Assembly: GCA_027596945.1 (NCBI GenBank)
Contig: JADGJH010000039.1
Span: forward strand, 1 to 24,178
Direction of reading: 5' to 3'
Length of the DNA: 24,178 nucleotides
DNA from: Physocladia obscura
Taxonomy: Eukaryota; Chytridiomycota; Chytridiomycetes; Chytridiales; Chytriomycetaceae
Part shown: positions 1 through 9,167 of the stretch, in pieces
Numbering within the stretch: position 1 is the stretch's first letter
Layout: every line of letters starts with the position of its first letter
The notes under the pieces: model-generated
What the model saw: only the letters and a program-made list of their open reading frames with translations
Told to the model about the DNA's origin: nothing
Database searches by the model: none
Translations under genes and position numbers: made by a program

Positions 1-247
1 ATATTTACCAGCTCAAACTCCAGAAAATGTAAAAAAATTTCTGCTGTTACAGTTCCGTCAACTGTATATTCTTTTATAATACCTTCATGTATTTTTTTTG
101 CCAAAGACTTACGTGTTATCAAAGGTGTTGACAGTCTGGCACATTGGTGACAATGATGATCTTGCAGCCAAAGATGATTTGTCAGCAGAAGACGCCAACA
201 AAGTAGTTTTATTTGTGACACCGGCCTGTAATTTAAATCATGTTTAA
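1..247 (+). CDS. Possible 3' end of an unidentified gene (partial)
   Basis: The window may open inside a gene. Frame 1 is open over bases 1-63, followed by a possible 43-nt intron (64-106, GTATAT...CAAAG). A second open stretch of 46 codons runs from 107 and ends at TAA 245-247. The two pieces join in phase 0. The C-terminal piece is acidic in its middle (GDNDDLAAKDD, then LSAEDANKVV) and reads like real protein. An AATAAA motif lies 46 bases after the stop. I do not recognise a family. The 5' part is outside the window, so neither function nor frame can be confirmed. A non-coding explanation remains possible. Confidence 0.35.
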
Positions 248-716
248 ATCCAGGAGATCCCACCAAAAGTGTCAAGTGATCTGAGAGCAATCAATAAAAA
301 GTCACTTTGCCATGGCTCATGATTATTGTCCCTTCATGCAGTCCCAAACAATATACAAAAGAATGGTATTCCAAACAACATCAACTTAAACAAATTATGA
401 AATTATGGTCAATGTGACAAAATTTGAATTTCACAACTCCACCAAATCACTGAAACAACAGTCTGATCAGCAAGCACAATTCACTTGAATGCAACAAATG
501 GCTGTATCAATTTAAATGTGGCCGGTTGCAGCATCATTTTTTTTTTTCTTCTTATTTTCTCGTCATAGAGTTTATTTCTCTTTGTTGCGTCAAAAAATCA
601 AGTTTCTTTGGTTCAAAAAAATTCTGATGATTCATTATGCCAAGCAATTGAACATAAAAAGGAAAAGAGAAAAAAAAAACCCAAGAGATCAAGAGATTGG
701 GCCAAATACGCAGCCA
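248..716. other. Intergenic region without a recognised gene
   Basis: AT-rich DNA with stops in all frames. It holds the AATAAA at 293 and presumably the promoter and 5' UTR of the RING gene. An in-frame ATG at 516 would lengthen the RING protein by 67 residues. That extension is encoded by poly-T and poly-A tracts (a run of Phe, then Lys/Arg), so it looks like non-coding leader rather than protein. Confidence 0.5.
293..298 (+). terminator. Possible polyadenylation signal AATAAA
   Basis: An exact AATAAA lies 46 bases downstream of the TAA that ends the partial reading frame at 247. This is a sensible place for a cleavage/polyadenylation signal. The motif is common by chance in AT-rich DNA. 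Confidence 0.35.
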
Positions 717-2333
717 ATGAAAGCGCCACCAAGTCTTGTGTGCAAACTGTGCGGAGGGTTTCTCCGAAAGCCGGCGCGGGTCGAGCCGTGCGGACATCAT
801 TTCTGCGGCGTGTGCATCGCCAGCCAGCTGAGCCACCTTTGGCTGTGCCCCGCGTCGCCGTGGTGTGCGCCGCCCGCCCGCGTTGGCCCGGCCGATCCCG
901 CCGTGTCCGAACTCTGCGCGCCGTACCGTTTGGCCGACACACGCGAGGATTGCGGCGTCCGAATCACGCTGCTCTTGAGAGTTTCGGCGCCAAGTCCACC
1001 CGTTGAATCAGGCTCGGTCCGCTTGGACACTGCGCGGGACCAGAGCTGCAACCTGGCTGTTTCGATTGCAAGCTGCGGCTGCAACAATGCTGTGCCACTC
1101 GATGCGCGCGACACTAATTTTATCACCGTCGGCGCCGAATCTGAAGCCCTGCGTGTGGTGTCTCAAAACTCACCTCCTACTGCAGAATCCGGCGGCAATC
1201 TTCTTGGTGATTGTTTGGAATTTCATGTCGCTGACACGATTGGTGATGCTTCGGCAAACCAAACACATGAATCTCGCGTTGAAATCATCAATATTGCTAG
1301 TTCCATGGATACAGCTGTAAAAAAAAATGATGCCGATATTCCTGCCGCGATATCTCAAGATTGTATGCCTACCACGGAAGAGACGCGTCTTGATGAAACT
1401 GAAGCAATCGAGTCTCCTCAAGGCACCAACATGACAGAATCTGAATGGACCGAAATTGTTCAGCTTGGCTCTGAAAAAGTGTCGGAAGTAATTAAACAGT
1501 GCAGGCCCGCATTGTTCGACCCCTGCCGCGATGACATGGCCGGATTCAAGCACGGCTCTGCAGACGTCGTGAAAGTGCTTTCCCGCGCAATCGACAAGCG
1601 GTATTCGTCGAAATGCGTGCTATGGGAGGCGGCATATGGCGATGGAGTTGCTCTGACATATGTTGTGCGACTAGGCGAAATGTTGGTTCACGATTTGAAG
1701 CGCGGTGATTATGATCGCGTGATGGTGCTTCTGGATGCTGGTGCAGTTGTTTTGGATGAGGGTATGCTTGCTGCAGCGGTGATTTCGGAAAGCCCACCTG
1801 GGGACTGGAACGCATGGCAGCATGCTGCGTGTTGCTATCGTCGCGTTTTGGTGCAACGGCGATTGGGACTGCCGATTCCGTCAATGGACACAATCAACAG
1901 ACTTTCACAAACTGCTGTGACAGAGGCGTTTTTGATGGCTCTGTTTTCGACTCGTCCGATTTATTGTAACCCATCGGCTGCTAACGTTTATTCGCTCTAT
2001 CAGAGACGCAGGCATCCAAACACAAATGGCGTGAAAATAATTCTGGTTCCGGTACTCGAATATCATATCGCAGAACGTGTTATTGAGACTGCCATGGATA
2101 GTCTCCGCAAAATGTACGAAATTTGCAATGATCCTTTTTACCCTGGAGAATCGTATTGGTTAGTGTTTTCACCAGTTTCTTGTTTTTGATTAATTAGAAA
2201 TTTTTTTTTGCAAAGTTTCATTAAAGGTATGCTTCAATGCAGACTTCGTGAAAAGGATCTTTTCAAGGGCCAAGATGAATTTTTCTTTGCCCCTATTGAC
2301 TGGCCTCGGGTTGTAACTCATATTGTTAGTTAA
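717..2333 (+). CDS. RING-finger protein, putative E3 ubiquitin ligase
   Basis: Predicted 519-residue protein from two exons, 717-2158 and 2216-2333, with a 57-nt GT-AG intron whose removal leads to a natural stop. I chose ATG 717 because the RING begins nine residues later (CKLC) and the upstream codons are low-complexity. The motif runs C-x2-C-x12-C-x-H-x2-C-x2-C-x10-C-x5-C (CKLC, then CGHHFCGVC, then CPASPWC). This is an N-terminal C3HC4-like or TRAF-like RING, with a last cysteine pair wider than the usual C-P-x-C. A second Cys-containing patch follows around residues 80-125. The middle is acidic and probably disordered (about 150-260). Around residues 320-350 a helix-turn-helix stretch (DLKRGDYDRVMVLLDAGA) resembles one ankyrin repeat. 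E2 binding and ubiquitin transfer are family knowledge. The substrate is unknown. The gene is convergent with the SMG5-like gene, with about 160 bases between the stops. Confidence 0.7.
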
Positions 2334-2347
2334 ACATGCCATACCAC

Positions 2348-2366
2348 AAAAAAAAAAAAAAAAAAA
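2348..2366 (+). repeat. 19-nt poly(A) run in the convergent intergenic gap
   Basis: An uninterrupted run of 19 A lies just after the RING gene stop, between two convergent genes. It is probably a simple homopolymer. A retroposed poly(A) tail cannot be excluded, but I see no target-site duplication. Confidence 0.7.
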
Positions 2367-2497
2367 GTTGAAAAATATATAAAATATTGTTCAAAACTCC
2401 TCTATTATTCCCAATGTTATAAATACAAAATACACGATTAAAATGTCATCCGCTTATATTGATCGCGTTTTCATTTCTTCATCCATGACTTCTTCCT

Positions 2498-5400
2498 TCA
2501 CCGCCATTTCCGCCCCCGGAAAAACTCCTTCTCAACCTCCGCCACACTCCGAACAGCAACTCCACACCTGCGACACTCTTCAAGAACTTCAGGATCCTCA
2601 CTAAGAACCCATACGCGTCCGTGATCCAACGCATAAAAATCATCCTCCCCACTTTCTGCCCTTCCTTTCTCGAAACCAGCAATACGTGCGCGTGCAGCTT
2701 CAACGCCTCGAGCCCGGGCATATGCGGCGCAAGCGACAAATCCACGCACCCCACGCCGCGGCATAATAGTTGAGTAGTCGGAAAGAGCGGCGGTTTCGAA
2801 TGGTGTGGCGAGAGTCTCGCCGGTTTGTTGCGCCGCGAGTCTGTCACTTGTGAACCTGAACCGTTGCTCCAAAAACCGCGTGGCTTCACGTGCGCGCGGG
2901 GAATCGCGTTTGAGAACGTCAAGGTCGTGGATTGTGTCTGTTGGAACAAGAATATGTGGTGATGAAGATGACTGTTGTTGCTGTGGTTTATTGGACGGAT
3001 TTTTGTTGGTGCCAGCAGTTGCTATCAAGATTGTTTTCACAAGAGATAAATGACGCGTGTATACGCCAGCATCGGGAATATATGTTATCGGTGTGAGTTG
3101 CGGGATATGCGTTAATTCCAGGTCTTCGACTTGAGTTTTCAAAAGTTGAAATGCTAGCGCTCTTGAAGTTTGTAGCCGAGCCAGTCGCTTTAAGAAGATA
3201 ATATGAGTATCAAAAATAACAATAACGTACGAAGAAATACAAACCTTACTCTCCTCGTCCCGAACAACAAATTTGATTTCTTTCTCATCAAACCCAAAAA
3301 TCTCAAGCTCTTTCCGCTCCCCCATTCGCCTTGCCAAAGCAAGCACGCGACTAGCCCGAGCAACAACATTCGAAACACTGCCATCATCTCCACCAACACG
3401 AAAATCGCCTCTATGAGCACCAGCAGCCCACCGTTTCAACGATCGCGCATCAAGCCCCAAATAAAACTGCTTCATTGGCGAAAACGCTAACAATCCTCCC
3501 AGATCTTCGGGCAACGCAGTTCGCGATCCTTCGACATCGGCATACGCAAGAAGAGCAGTGGCGAGTGGTGCAAGGGCTCTACTGAATATCGAAAGACTAG
3601 CGTTTTGTAATTTCATGTCGTTTGCGTTATTACTAGTGTATTTTGAAAATAGCGTGAATATATCCATTTGCATCGTTTTAGGCGGTAATGCGGCGGAAGC
3701 AGGTTCGAGTGAAATCCCGGAGTCTGTTGAAATCATTGGGAAAGTTGTGTTGATCCAGGCACACAGGATGCCCATTGGTGCGAATAAAGCTGTGAATGAG
3801 TCATTTGTGGTTGTACCGTCCAGTTGCGACAACTCCAGACGCGTAAAACAAGAGGCCGCTATACGAAACATCAGTGAAATGACGAGAACTTGGATATCAC
3901 GGATTCTTTGTCGAATTTGCGGAGATTTGTCTTGTTTTTGCTGGGTTTTAGGTATACATCGAAAGGAAAGTAGGGAAGGGGGGGAGTGTGAGGCGGATTG
4001 TTTATACCTTTTTCGACAAATATTGCTCCTAAATCTGCATACGCTGAAATCAAAATGACGATTGTCTTCAAAACCAAATCTACAATAGCGTCTGCGTCAG
4101 CAGTGTCCAATTTTTCCAACTCAATTTCGTCATCTCTTTGGACACCAGTGGAAATGAACTTTTCGAACAGGGTATAAATAACAGACTGCAGCGAGACGGC
4201 AGCCGCGTACGTTTCAGAATTCCACGATAAAAGTTTCGAATCGGATGGATGAAATAGATATCGTTGATGGAAATGTATTATTGATGTTGAAAGACTGTCT
4301 AATGAAAGTCTAAATGTCGGAAATCCCCATATTTTAGAATCAAATAATAGCTACACAATTTTTTGAGTGTAAATTATCTTACAATTCAAGATTTTCCGCA
4401 GATTGTTGCTGGGGTAATCGACAAGTCACTCGCTCATGAAATGTTGCTAAATTGTCTTTGGCGATTTGAGGTGCGTGCATACTTGAAGTGCTTCAACAAA
4501 TTTAGATATAAAGAGTCTTTTTTTTAAGCAAACTAAACGCTTTTTAATTCACCTGATGCAATAATAATAAAGAGCACTGAAATAATTTTTTTGTGTTTGC
4601 GATATTATTGCAAGTTGAGACATCGGTTTTCCTGCAGTTCAAAAAAAAAAAAAAAATTTTGATTTTGAATTAGTCATCGGCCCCACGAAATCTCATGAGA
4701 CACCCCACCTTGATCAAAGTCAATCGAAATTGCGTATTCATACATGGCAATTGAATTCATCCACTTTCCTTTTATGTTTGGATCCAAGGAATAAATCGCT
4801 CGATACCGCTCTAAAAAAAAGATTAATCATAAATAATAACAATAATATGTAAAATTTTACCCAAATCGCCCAAAAACACAGCACTCGAAAATAAAACCCT
4901 CTGTAGAAGTTTCGCAATCTCTTCACAATCCCGTGCAGAAACAGCCGCGCGTATACTGCCTATTGCGAGCCAGTCACGATTTCCTGTGTACAGATTCACA
5001 CTCGTTTCTGCAAGATCGAACGATGCGCACTTGTCAACATGTACAGATATGTTATGAATCAACGTTCGGTAGAAAATCGAGGCGGTGTCGATGAAGGATA
5101 TTAATTGGGTTGTTGACAATTGCAAGTCTTTTGAAGATACTGTTTTCTATAATAACAATTTCAGATTGTTTTCGGATGTGATGTGGAAAAGTGAGAGGTG
5201 AGTATTGACGAAATATCTTACAGCGCAAAATATAGCCAATTGTTTACCTGAGCTAAAGCTATTGTGGAACGCAAAGCTTCAATGTTTTGCCGGAAACCAA
5301 GGTTCCAAGTCAAATCACAAATATTCCGAGACCCAACCGCTTCACGCAAATACTTTATTTGGTGTTTCACAAGAGCGGTGTCGATACAACATATTAGAAT

Positions 5401-5842
5401 GTCGGAAAGTGTGTGTTGCAGTTGTATTCGCAGCGGAGATGTCAAAAACGATTGTGGAGAAGGAGCCGATAATGCAAAAGACTGCGGAAGTGGAAGTGTT
5501 TTCTGCGGATATTGTTGCTGGGATGCAGCAGTTAGCTTTGTTTGGATCGAATATGCCTGGCTGTTGTTTTGTTTGTTGGAATTGCATTCAAAAACTTCAT
5601 CTCTGTTTTTGCAACATATTTCGTATCGAAAAAAAGACAACTACGGACCTCCACAATCGCTCGATCTGATTGTCGGATGAGTTCGCATTCACAGGCGGCA
5701 CTGAAGACACATTGTTCTTTTGCGTAGACATTTCGACACGTTTGCAAGCGGAAGCTCGAATCGTGTTCGTAGCGTAAACTACAGGCAAAGTCGAAGCGGT
5801 TATTGTTACGGTTGCAGTTGTAGTTTCAGTTGCCGTTGCCAT
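2498..5842 (-). CDS. SMG5/EST1-family nonsense-mediated decay protein with C-terminal PIN-like domain
   Basis: Nine exons on the minus strand: 5842-5649, 5602-5248, 5146-4861, 4810-4709, 4631-4553, 4490-4383, 4309-4008, 3930-3245 and 3187-2498. All junctions are in phase and give 933 residues. The N-terminal half has the EST1/SMG 14-3-3-like TPR hallmarks. These are FLGDLGERYR (about 273-283), AMYEYAISIDFDQGKPMSQLA (LxxYxxAxxxxPxxGxPxNQLA type), then ALYYYCIS and AKDNL. The C-terminus is PIN-like: IPDAG (D743), ILVPTDTIHDLDVLKRD (783-799), AREATRFLEQRF and WVLSEDPEVL (897-906). SMG5, SMG6 and SMG7 recruit decay factors to phosphorylated UPF1. The PIN-like end and its degenerate acidic set favour SMG5. 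The first intron (46 nt, GTCCGT donor) is the least certain. It could be called SMG6, but no intact catalytic triad is visible. Confidence 0.8.
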
Positions 5843-6173
5843 TGTTTTTAAAGAGTTTAAAAGATACCGCTTACTTTTTTTTTTTTTTCAGCCACTCCCA
5901 CGATTGTCAGGTTGTTTTTTTCGTGGGGAATTGAAAATCACTGGTTGAGACCAAACAAAAAAAAAAAGACCCTTCTCTTCTCCAAAAACTAATCTGACAG
6001 TTTTTATTATATTATATTATAGAGAAGACGGAGAATAAAAACAATTAAAATTAGAATTAAAAATTCAAGAGGATATATATATTCCTTTTTTTACCTCCCT
6101 AACATATTTAGGTATAATAGTTCGAATACAATTTTTAACTAGCATAAATGCACCCATTTCGCTTGCTTAATAC
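5843..6173. other. Intergenic region between two minus-strand genes
   Basis: AT-rich spacer with T and A homopolymer runs near 5875-5890 and 5955-5970, and an ATT-rich stretch near 6005-6025. It should hold the promoter of the SMG5-like gene and the 3' UTR of the expansin-like gene. I see no reading frame or RNA gene. Confidence 0.5.
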
Positions 6174-6831
6174 TCACTTTGCATTAACAACCGCCTGCCA
6201 CTGCACCGGCACCCACAGCGGTATTTGGTACTGATTTATAGTTGTAGTTGAGTTGCTGCCAGCAGTTTTGACGGTACTTGCAACGCTATTATTGCCATTT
6301 AATGAAGAAAATGAGGTTTGAGAAGTGCTTGAATTGGATAAATTCACGGCAGAAGTTTAGTATGGATGACGTAGCTGTTGTTTCAGCCACCACAGTAGCG
6401 GCAGTGCTCGTTGTTGTTGCTGTTACTACTGTTGTGGTTTCGGTGGTAATTTGAATTGCAGAAGAATCGCAAAACATCCATTCAATATTGAATCCAAAAA
6501 ATACTGCATGCATGTTCAGTGAAACAAAAAATGTCTCATATGCCTACAAATATCAGCTAGAACACGAAACCTTGCACAATTATTCCGTTATACATAATGC
6601 GGATGGGGCTGCCGCAAATATCAACGTTATACTGGGACGGATTCTTGAAGAAGTCAAAAAAAAAGGCACCAAACGAAAACTCATCACCATTGAGATAATG
6701 TAATTGGAATTTTGTAAAGCGTTGCCGCACGAGCCATAGCCACTATCTGGATTATAATACATCATCGAACCGGAAAGTGCAGTCGCAGGACTGAAAACAG
6801 GTATCAGGAGAAGAGATAATGCTTTGACCAT
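6174..6831 (-). CDS. Small secreted protein with reduced RlpA/expansin-like domain
   Basis: Proposed minus-strand exons 6831-6688, 6643-6571, 6503-6371 and 6327-6174 close in phase and give 167 residues. A signal peptide starts the protein (MVKALSLLLIPVFSPATA). Next is SGSMMYYNPDSGYGSCGNAL, which matches the opening of RlpA-like double-psi beta-barrels (G-x-x-T/M-Y-Y then G-x-CG), then DICGSPIRIMYNG, then FNIEWMFC, like the closing G-x-I-x-W-x-F strand. A Thr/Ser/Ala-rich linker follows, and the tail ends QYQIPLWVPVQWQ. The usual central D-x-C-x-x-C...LDLS block is absent, so the barrel is shorter than normal. Expansin-like proteins loosen cell-wall polysaccharides without hydrolysis; whether this copy is active is doubtful. 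Introns are 43-67 nt. The third uses a weak GTCATC donor with a TACTAAAC branch-like site. Partial pseudogenisation is possible. Confidence 0.5.
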
Positions 6832-6941
6832 GACCAAAGAAAATCCAGATTTTTTTTCACCTTTCAATTTCAATTTGGCATCAAATTTAATTTGGAGAAA
6901 GTCAAAAAAAGAAAACAAAAAAACGCAGTCACCATCTCAAG

Positions 6942-7518
6942 ATGTCACCAAACACTAAGTACGTATGGGCGGGATGGGCGAATCAGCAAGCCTATGTGGC
7001 GGCATGGCGTGAGTTTATTTGCTCTGATCCGTAACGATACTGTTGTTTTTTGAAAGCTAAAAAATTTCATGAACCAAGTCATTATTCCCAGTGCCGTCGT
7101 CTCTGCCGTTTTCTACAGCAAACTTCCCGGCCACGAAACAACGGCACTTCCCTTGGCCGCAGTCACAATGTAAGAGATTAAAAGCCAACATACCGCCAAA
7201 TCTCCTTCCCGCCTCCAACTTTCATTATGAAATTACTTTTTTCGTGTGTGGCAAGTTCTGACAAACAAAACAAATAGTGTTCTCAACCTGCTTATACTTG
7301 CAATCGAGCAACCAATCATTGCACTAGTTTCGCGCATGGGAATATTTTACACAAATTTGTACATACGCGCAGGCGTGTATGCGCTAATTACGGCATTGTC
7401 GTTGGCTCAAGTTGCGACGCAGACTGGTGGAATGTGTTTGTTCTGTGCAGTTTTGACGTTTGTTCGTGCTGGAATTGCTGGCGAAACTGCGACAGTTCCG
7501 GGAGCTAAAAAGAAGTAA
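6942..7518 (+). CDS. Small multi-pass membrane protein, possibly DUF7727-like
   Basis: Three exons, 6942-7008, 7079-7169 and 7278-7518, join in phase to give 132 residues. Intron 1 has a strong GTGAGT donor. The acceptor at 7078 keeps the frame and yields AAWLIIPSAVVSAVFYSKLP. Intron 2 (108 nt) starts GTAAGA. Hydrophobic segments lie at about 19-36, 47-68, 82-100 and 102-118. The core reads LNLLILAIEQPI...FYTNLYIRAGVY and ends with RAGIAGE and a basic PGAKKK tail. From memory this layout (LNxxxxAIExP, R-x-x-x-Y, terminal GE) resembles small fungal membrane proteins grouped as DUF7727. Function is unknown. The promoter region lies between this gene and the divergent expansin-like gene, about 110 bases apart. 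The intron 1 acceptor could instead be 7056. Confidence 0.6.
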
Positions 7519-7669
7519 TTTTTATTCGTGATTACAAAGAAGATTTTTGGAGAATTACGTTGTCATCATTACTCTTTTTTCTTTTGTTGTTCTGTGTTTT
7601 GTGTCAATATAGCATTTTGCCTTTTTGGGATTTGTCCGAGAAAAAACAAAAAATCTGGAAAAAAAACAA

Positions 7670-8631
7670 ATGATTGCACCAAGCACTTCCTCTGTAATGT
7701 CGTCAAATTCAACATCAGCTAGTGCGAACGTCAGCGGCGGCGCAGTGACAAAACGGCTTCAGTCTGAACTGATGCAGTTGATGGTATATATTGTTATCCA
7801 CAGATCTGTTGACAAACGAACAAACAAAAACTCAACGCGCACATACCAACGCACACGCAACAAAAACGCATTTACATGTGAATATATATACAGATGAGCA
7901 ATACTCAGGGAGTCTCCGCGTTTCCAGACGCCGATAATCTTTTATTTTGGGCCGCAACTATCGAAGGGCCGTCTGGCACGGTATAACTTCTCAAAACACG
8001 AACGTTAAAATTTTTCCTGTTTCGGATTAATGTATACGCACTTTTAGGTTTACGAAGGTCTTTCGTATAAACTGTCTATGAAATTCCCGCTAAACTATCC
8101 ATACGCGGCGCCAACGATCCGTTTTGAAACGCCAATTTTCCACCCAAACGTGGATCTTGCCACTGGAACTATTTGCTTGGATATTCTCAAGGTGCAAAAC
8201 AAAAAATTTTGAAGGAGAAAAACAACATATAAAAGGGTTTACAATCGAACTGATTTTTGTTTTCATCAGGAAAAGTGGAGCGCCATTTATAACGTGCAAA
8301 CAGTTTTGCTTTCTTTACAAAGTTTGCTTGGTGGTAAGATGGGAAAGCGACGCGATCATAATTATTACTGGGAGAATCATTATCATTGCTTTATTTCTCA
8401 TCAATATTTATTTATATAATACAGAACCAAATAATGAGAGTCCATTGAACATTCAGGCCGCCGAGTTGTGGTTAGTTGGTTTCTTTTTCTTTTTTTTTTA
8501 ATGATTGGGTTGTCCTACCAACAGCTTTCTCATTCGCTGAAAATACAACTAGGAAGAGTCCGGAGCAACTCCGGAAGATTGTGCAGCAAACATGGAAGGA
8601 AACAACAATCCGCATGAGTTTACAAGAATAA
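7670..8631 (+). CDS. UBE2C: UBE2C-type (APC/C) ubiquitin-conjugating enzyme E2
   Basis: Six exons (7670-7783, 7894-7980, 8048-8191, 8270-8333, 8425-8470, 8553-8631) give 177 residues with every junction in phase. Human UBE2C is almost the same length. The N-terminal extension is Ser/Ala-rich, followed by [50 protein letters not shown], the HPN motif (99-101), catalytic Cys110 in [38 protein letters not shown] and AAELW. These are diagnostic of the E2-C branch. That branch works with the anaphase-promoting complex to mark cyclin B and securin for degradation. There is one extra residue between HPN and the catalytic Cys compared with the human enzyme. The last intron (8471-8552) skips an earlier AG and uses the acceptor that restores the Trp of AAELW. 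An AATAAA follows 15 bases after the stop. Confidence 0.93.
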
Positions 8632-8646
8632 ACCGACACCATTGAG

Positions 8647-8652
8647 AATAAA
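8647..8652 (+). terminator. Polyadenylation signal AATAAA after UBE2C
   Basis: Exact AATAAA 15 bases downstream of the UBE2C stop codon, in the expected orientation. Confidence 0.5.
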
Positions 8653-8989
8653 AAGTTCATTAACATTAAAAGGATCAACAGTACTCCAGACAGTCAATGC
8701 AGCAGCATACTCCTTCGAGAGCGCAGCAGAAACACAGACCAGCCAAACAGGACAAGAAGCAGCAGCGGTTTTTGCGGGCTTGTTGCCGAACGTGTACAAC
8801 TTAGGGTGACGGTTGTGGGTACTCCTGGGCTTGCTTGGTTTGCAAGTAGAGCTGTGGGGGGTGGACCTTGTAGTTGTTGATATTATTTGCCGTGTTATTA
8901 TTTAGAGCACATGAGTTGGTCCATCTTTTTCCAGCTTCAATTTTCCACGCAGATTTTTGATTAACTGTTAAGAAACACTTTATACAAAA

Positions 8990-9065
8990 CTTTGTGTGTT
9001 TTAGTAAAAACTGGTTTTTATTTGGATAATAACCAACATACCTTTGTATGTTTCAGTAAAAACGG
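8990..9065. repeat. Imperfect direct repeat, two copies of about 24 nt
   Basis: Copy 1 (8990-9014) and copy 2 (9042-9065) share CTTTGTRTGTTTYAGTAAAA followed by ACTGG or ACGG. Starts are 52 bases apart. No mobile-element structure is visible around them. Confidence 0.6.
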
Positions 9066-9167
9066 TAATCATCACAAAGATGACTTTCCTTCGCTTAAAT
9101 ACCCAGTTTGAAATTAAATTTTTTCTTTAAAACATTTTTGAAACAAATTTTCCCCGATCCTGACAAA

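Larger units (their letters stand above)
8632..9167. other. Unresolved region between UBE2C and the Cys-rich gene
   Basis: No confident gene. Bases 8618-8809 are open on the plus strand for 63 codons (ending AGLLPNVYNLG) without an ATG. The complementary minus frame is open over roughly 8620-8880 (it includes PKLYTFGNKPAKTAAASC). A third minus frame ends at TAA 8803-8801 with HPPQLYLQTKQAQEYPQPSP. Only one of these, or none, can be real. The GC content here is higher than in the flanks, so this may be a coding remnant. An imperfect 24-nt repeat lies at 8990-9065. Confidence 0.35.

Noticed and set aside
516..716. Upstream ATG at 516 as the start of the RING protein
   Set aside because: The added 67 residues come from poly-T and poly-A tracts and the RING motif begins just after ATG 717.
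613..942. Minus-strand and alternative-frame ORFs over the RING gene
   Set aside because: They are shadows of the GC-rich RING coding region, without domains and Arg-rich as expected for antisense frames.
4010..4119. Reading past the SMG5 exon as protein GINNPPHTPP...
   Set aside because: This is the 77-nt intron 3931-4007; splicing restores the EST1-like helix into KSPQIRQRIRDIQVLV.
5205..5727. Plus-strand ORFs of 138-154 residues
   Set aside because: They lie antisense to exon 2 of the SMG5-like gene, whose frame and splice phases are consistent.
6488..6703. Plus-strand 71-residue ORF (MNPKNTACMF...)
   Set aside because: It is antisense to exons of the expansin-like gene and shows no domain.
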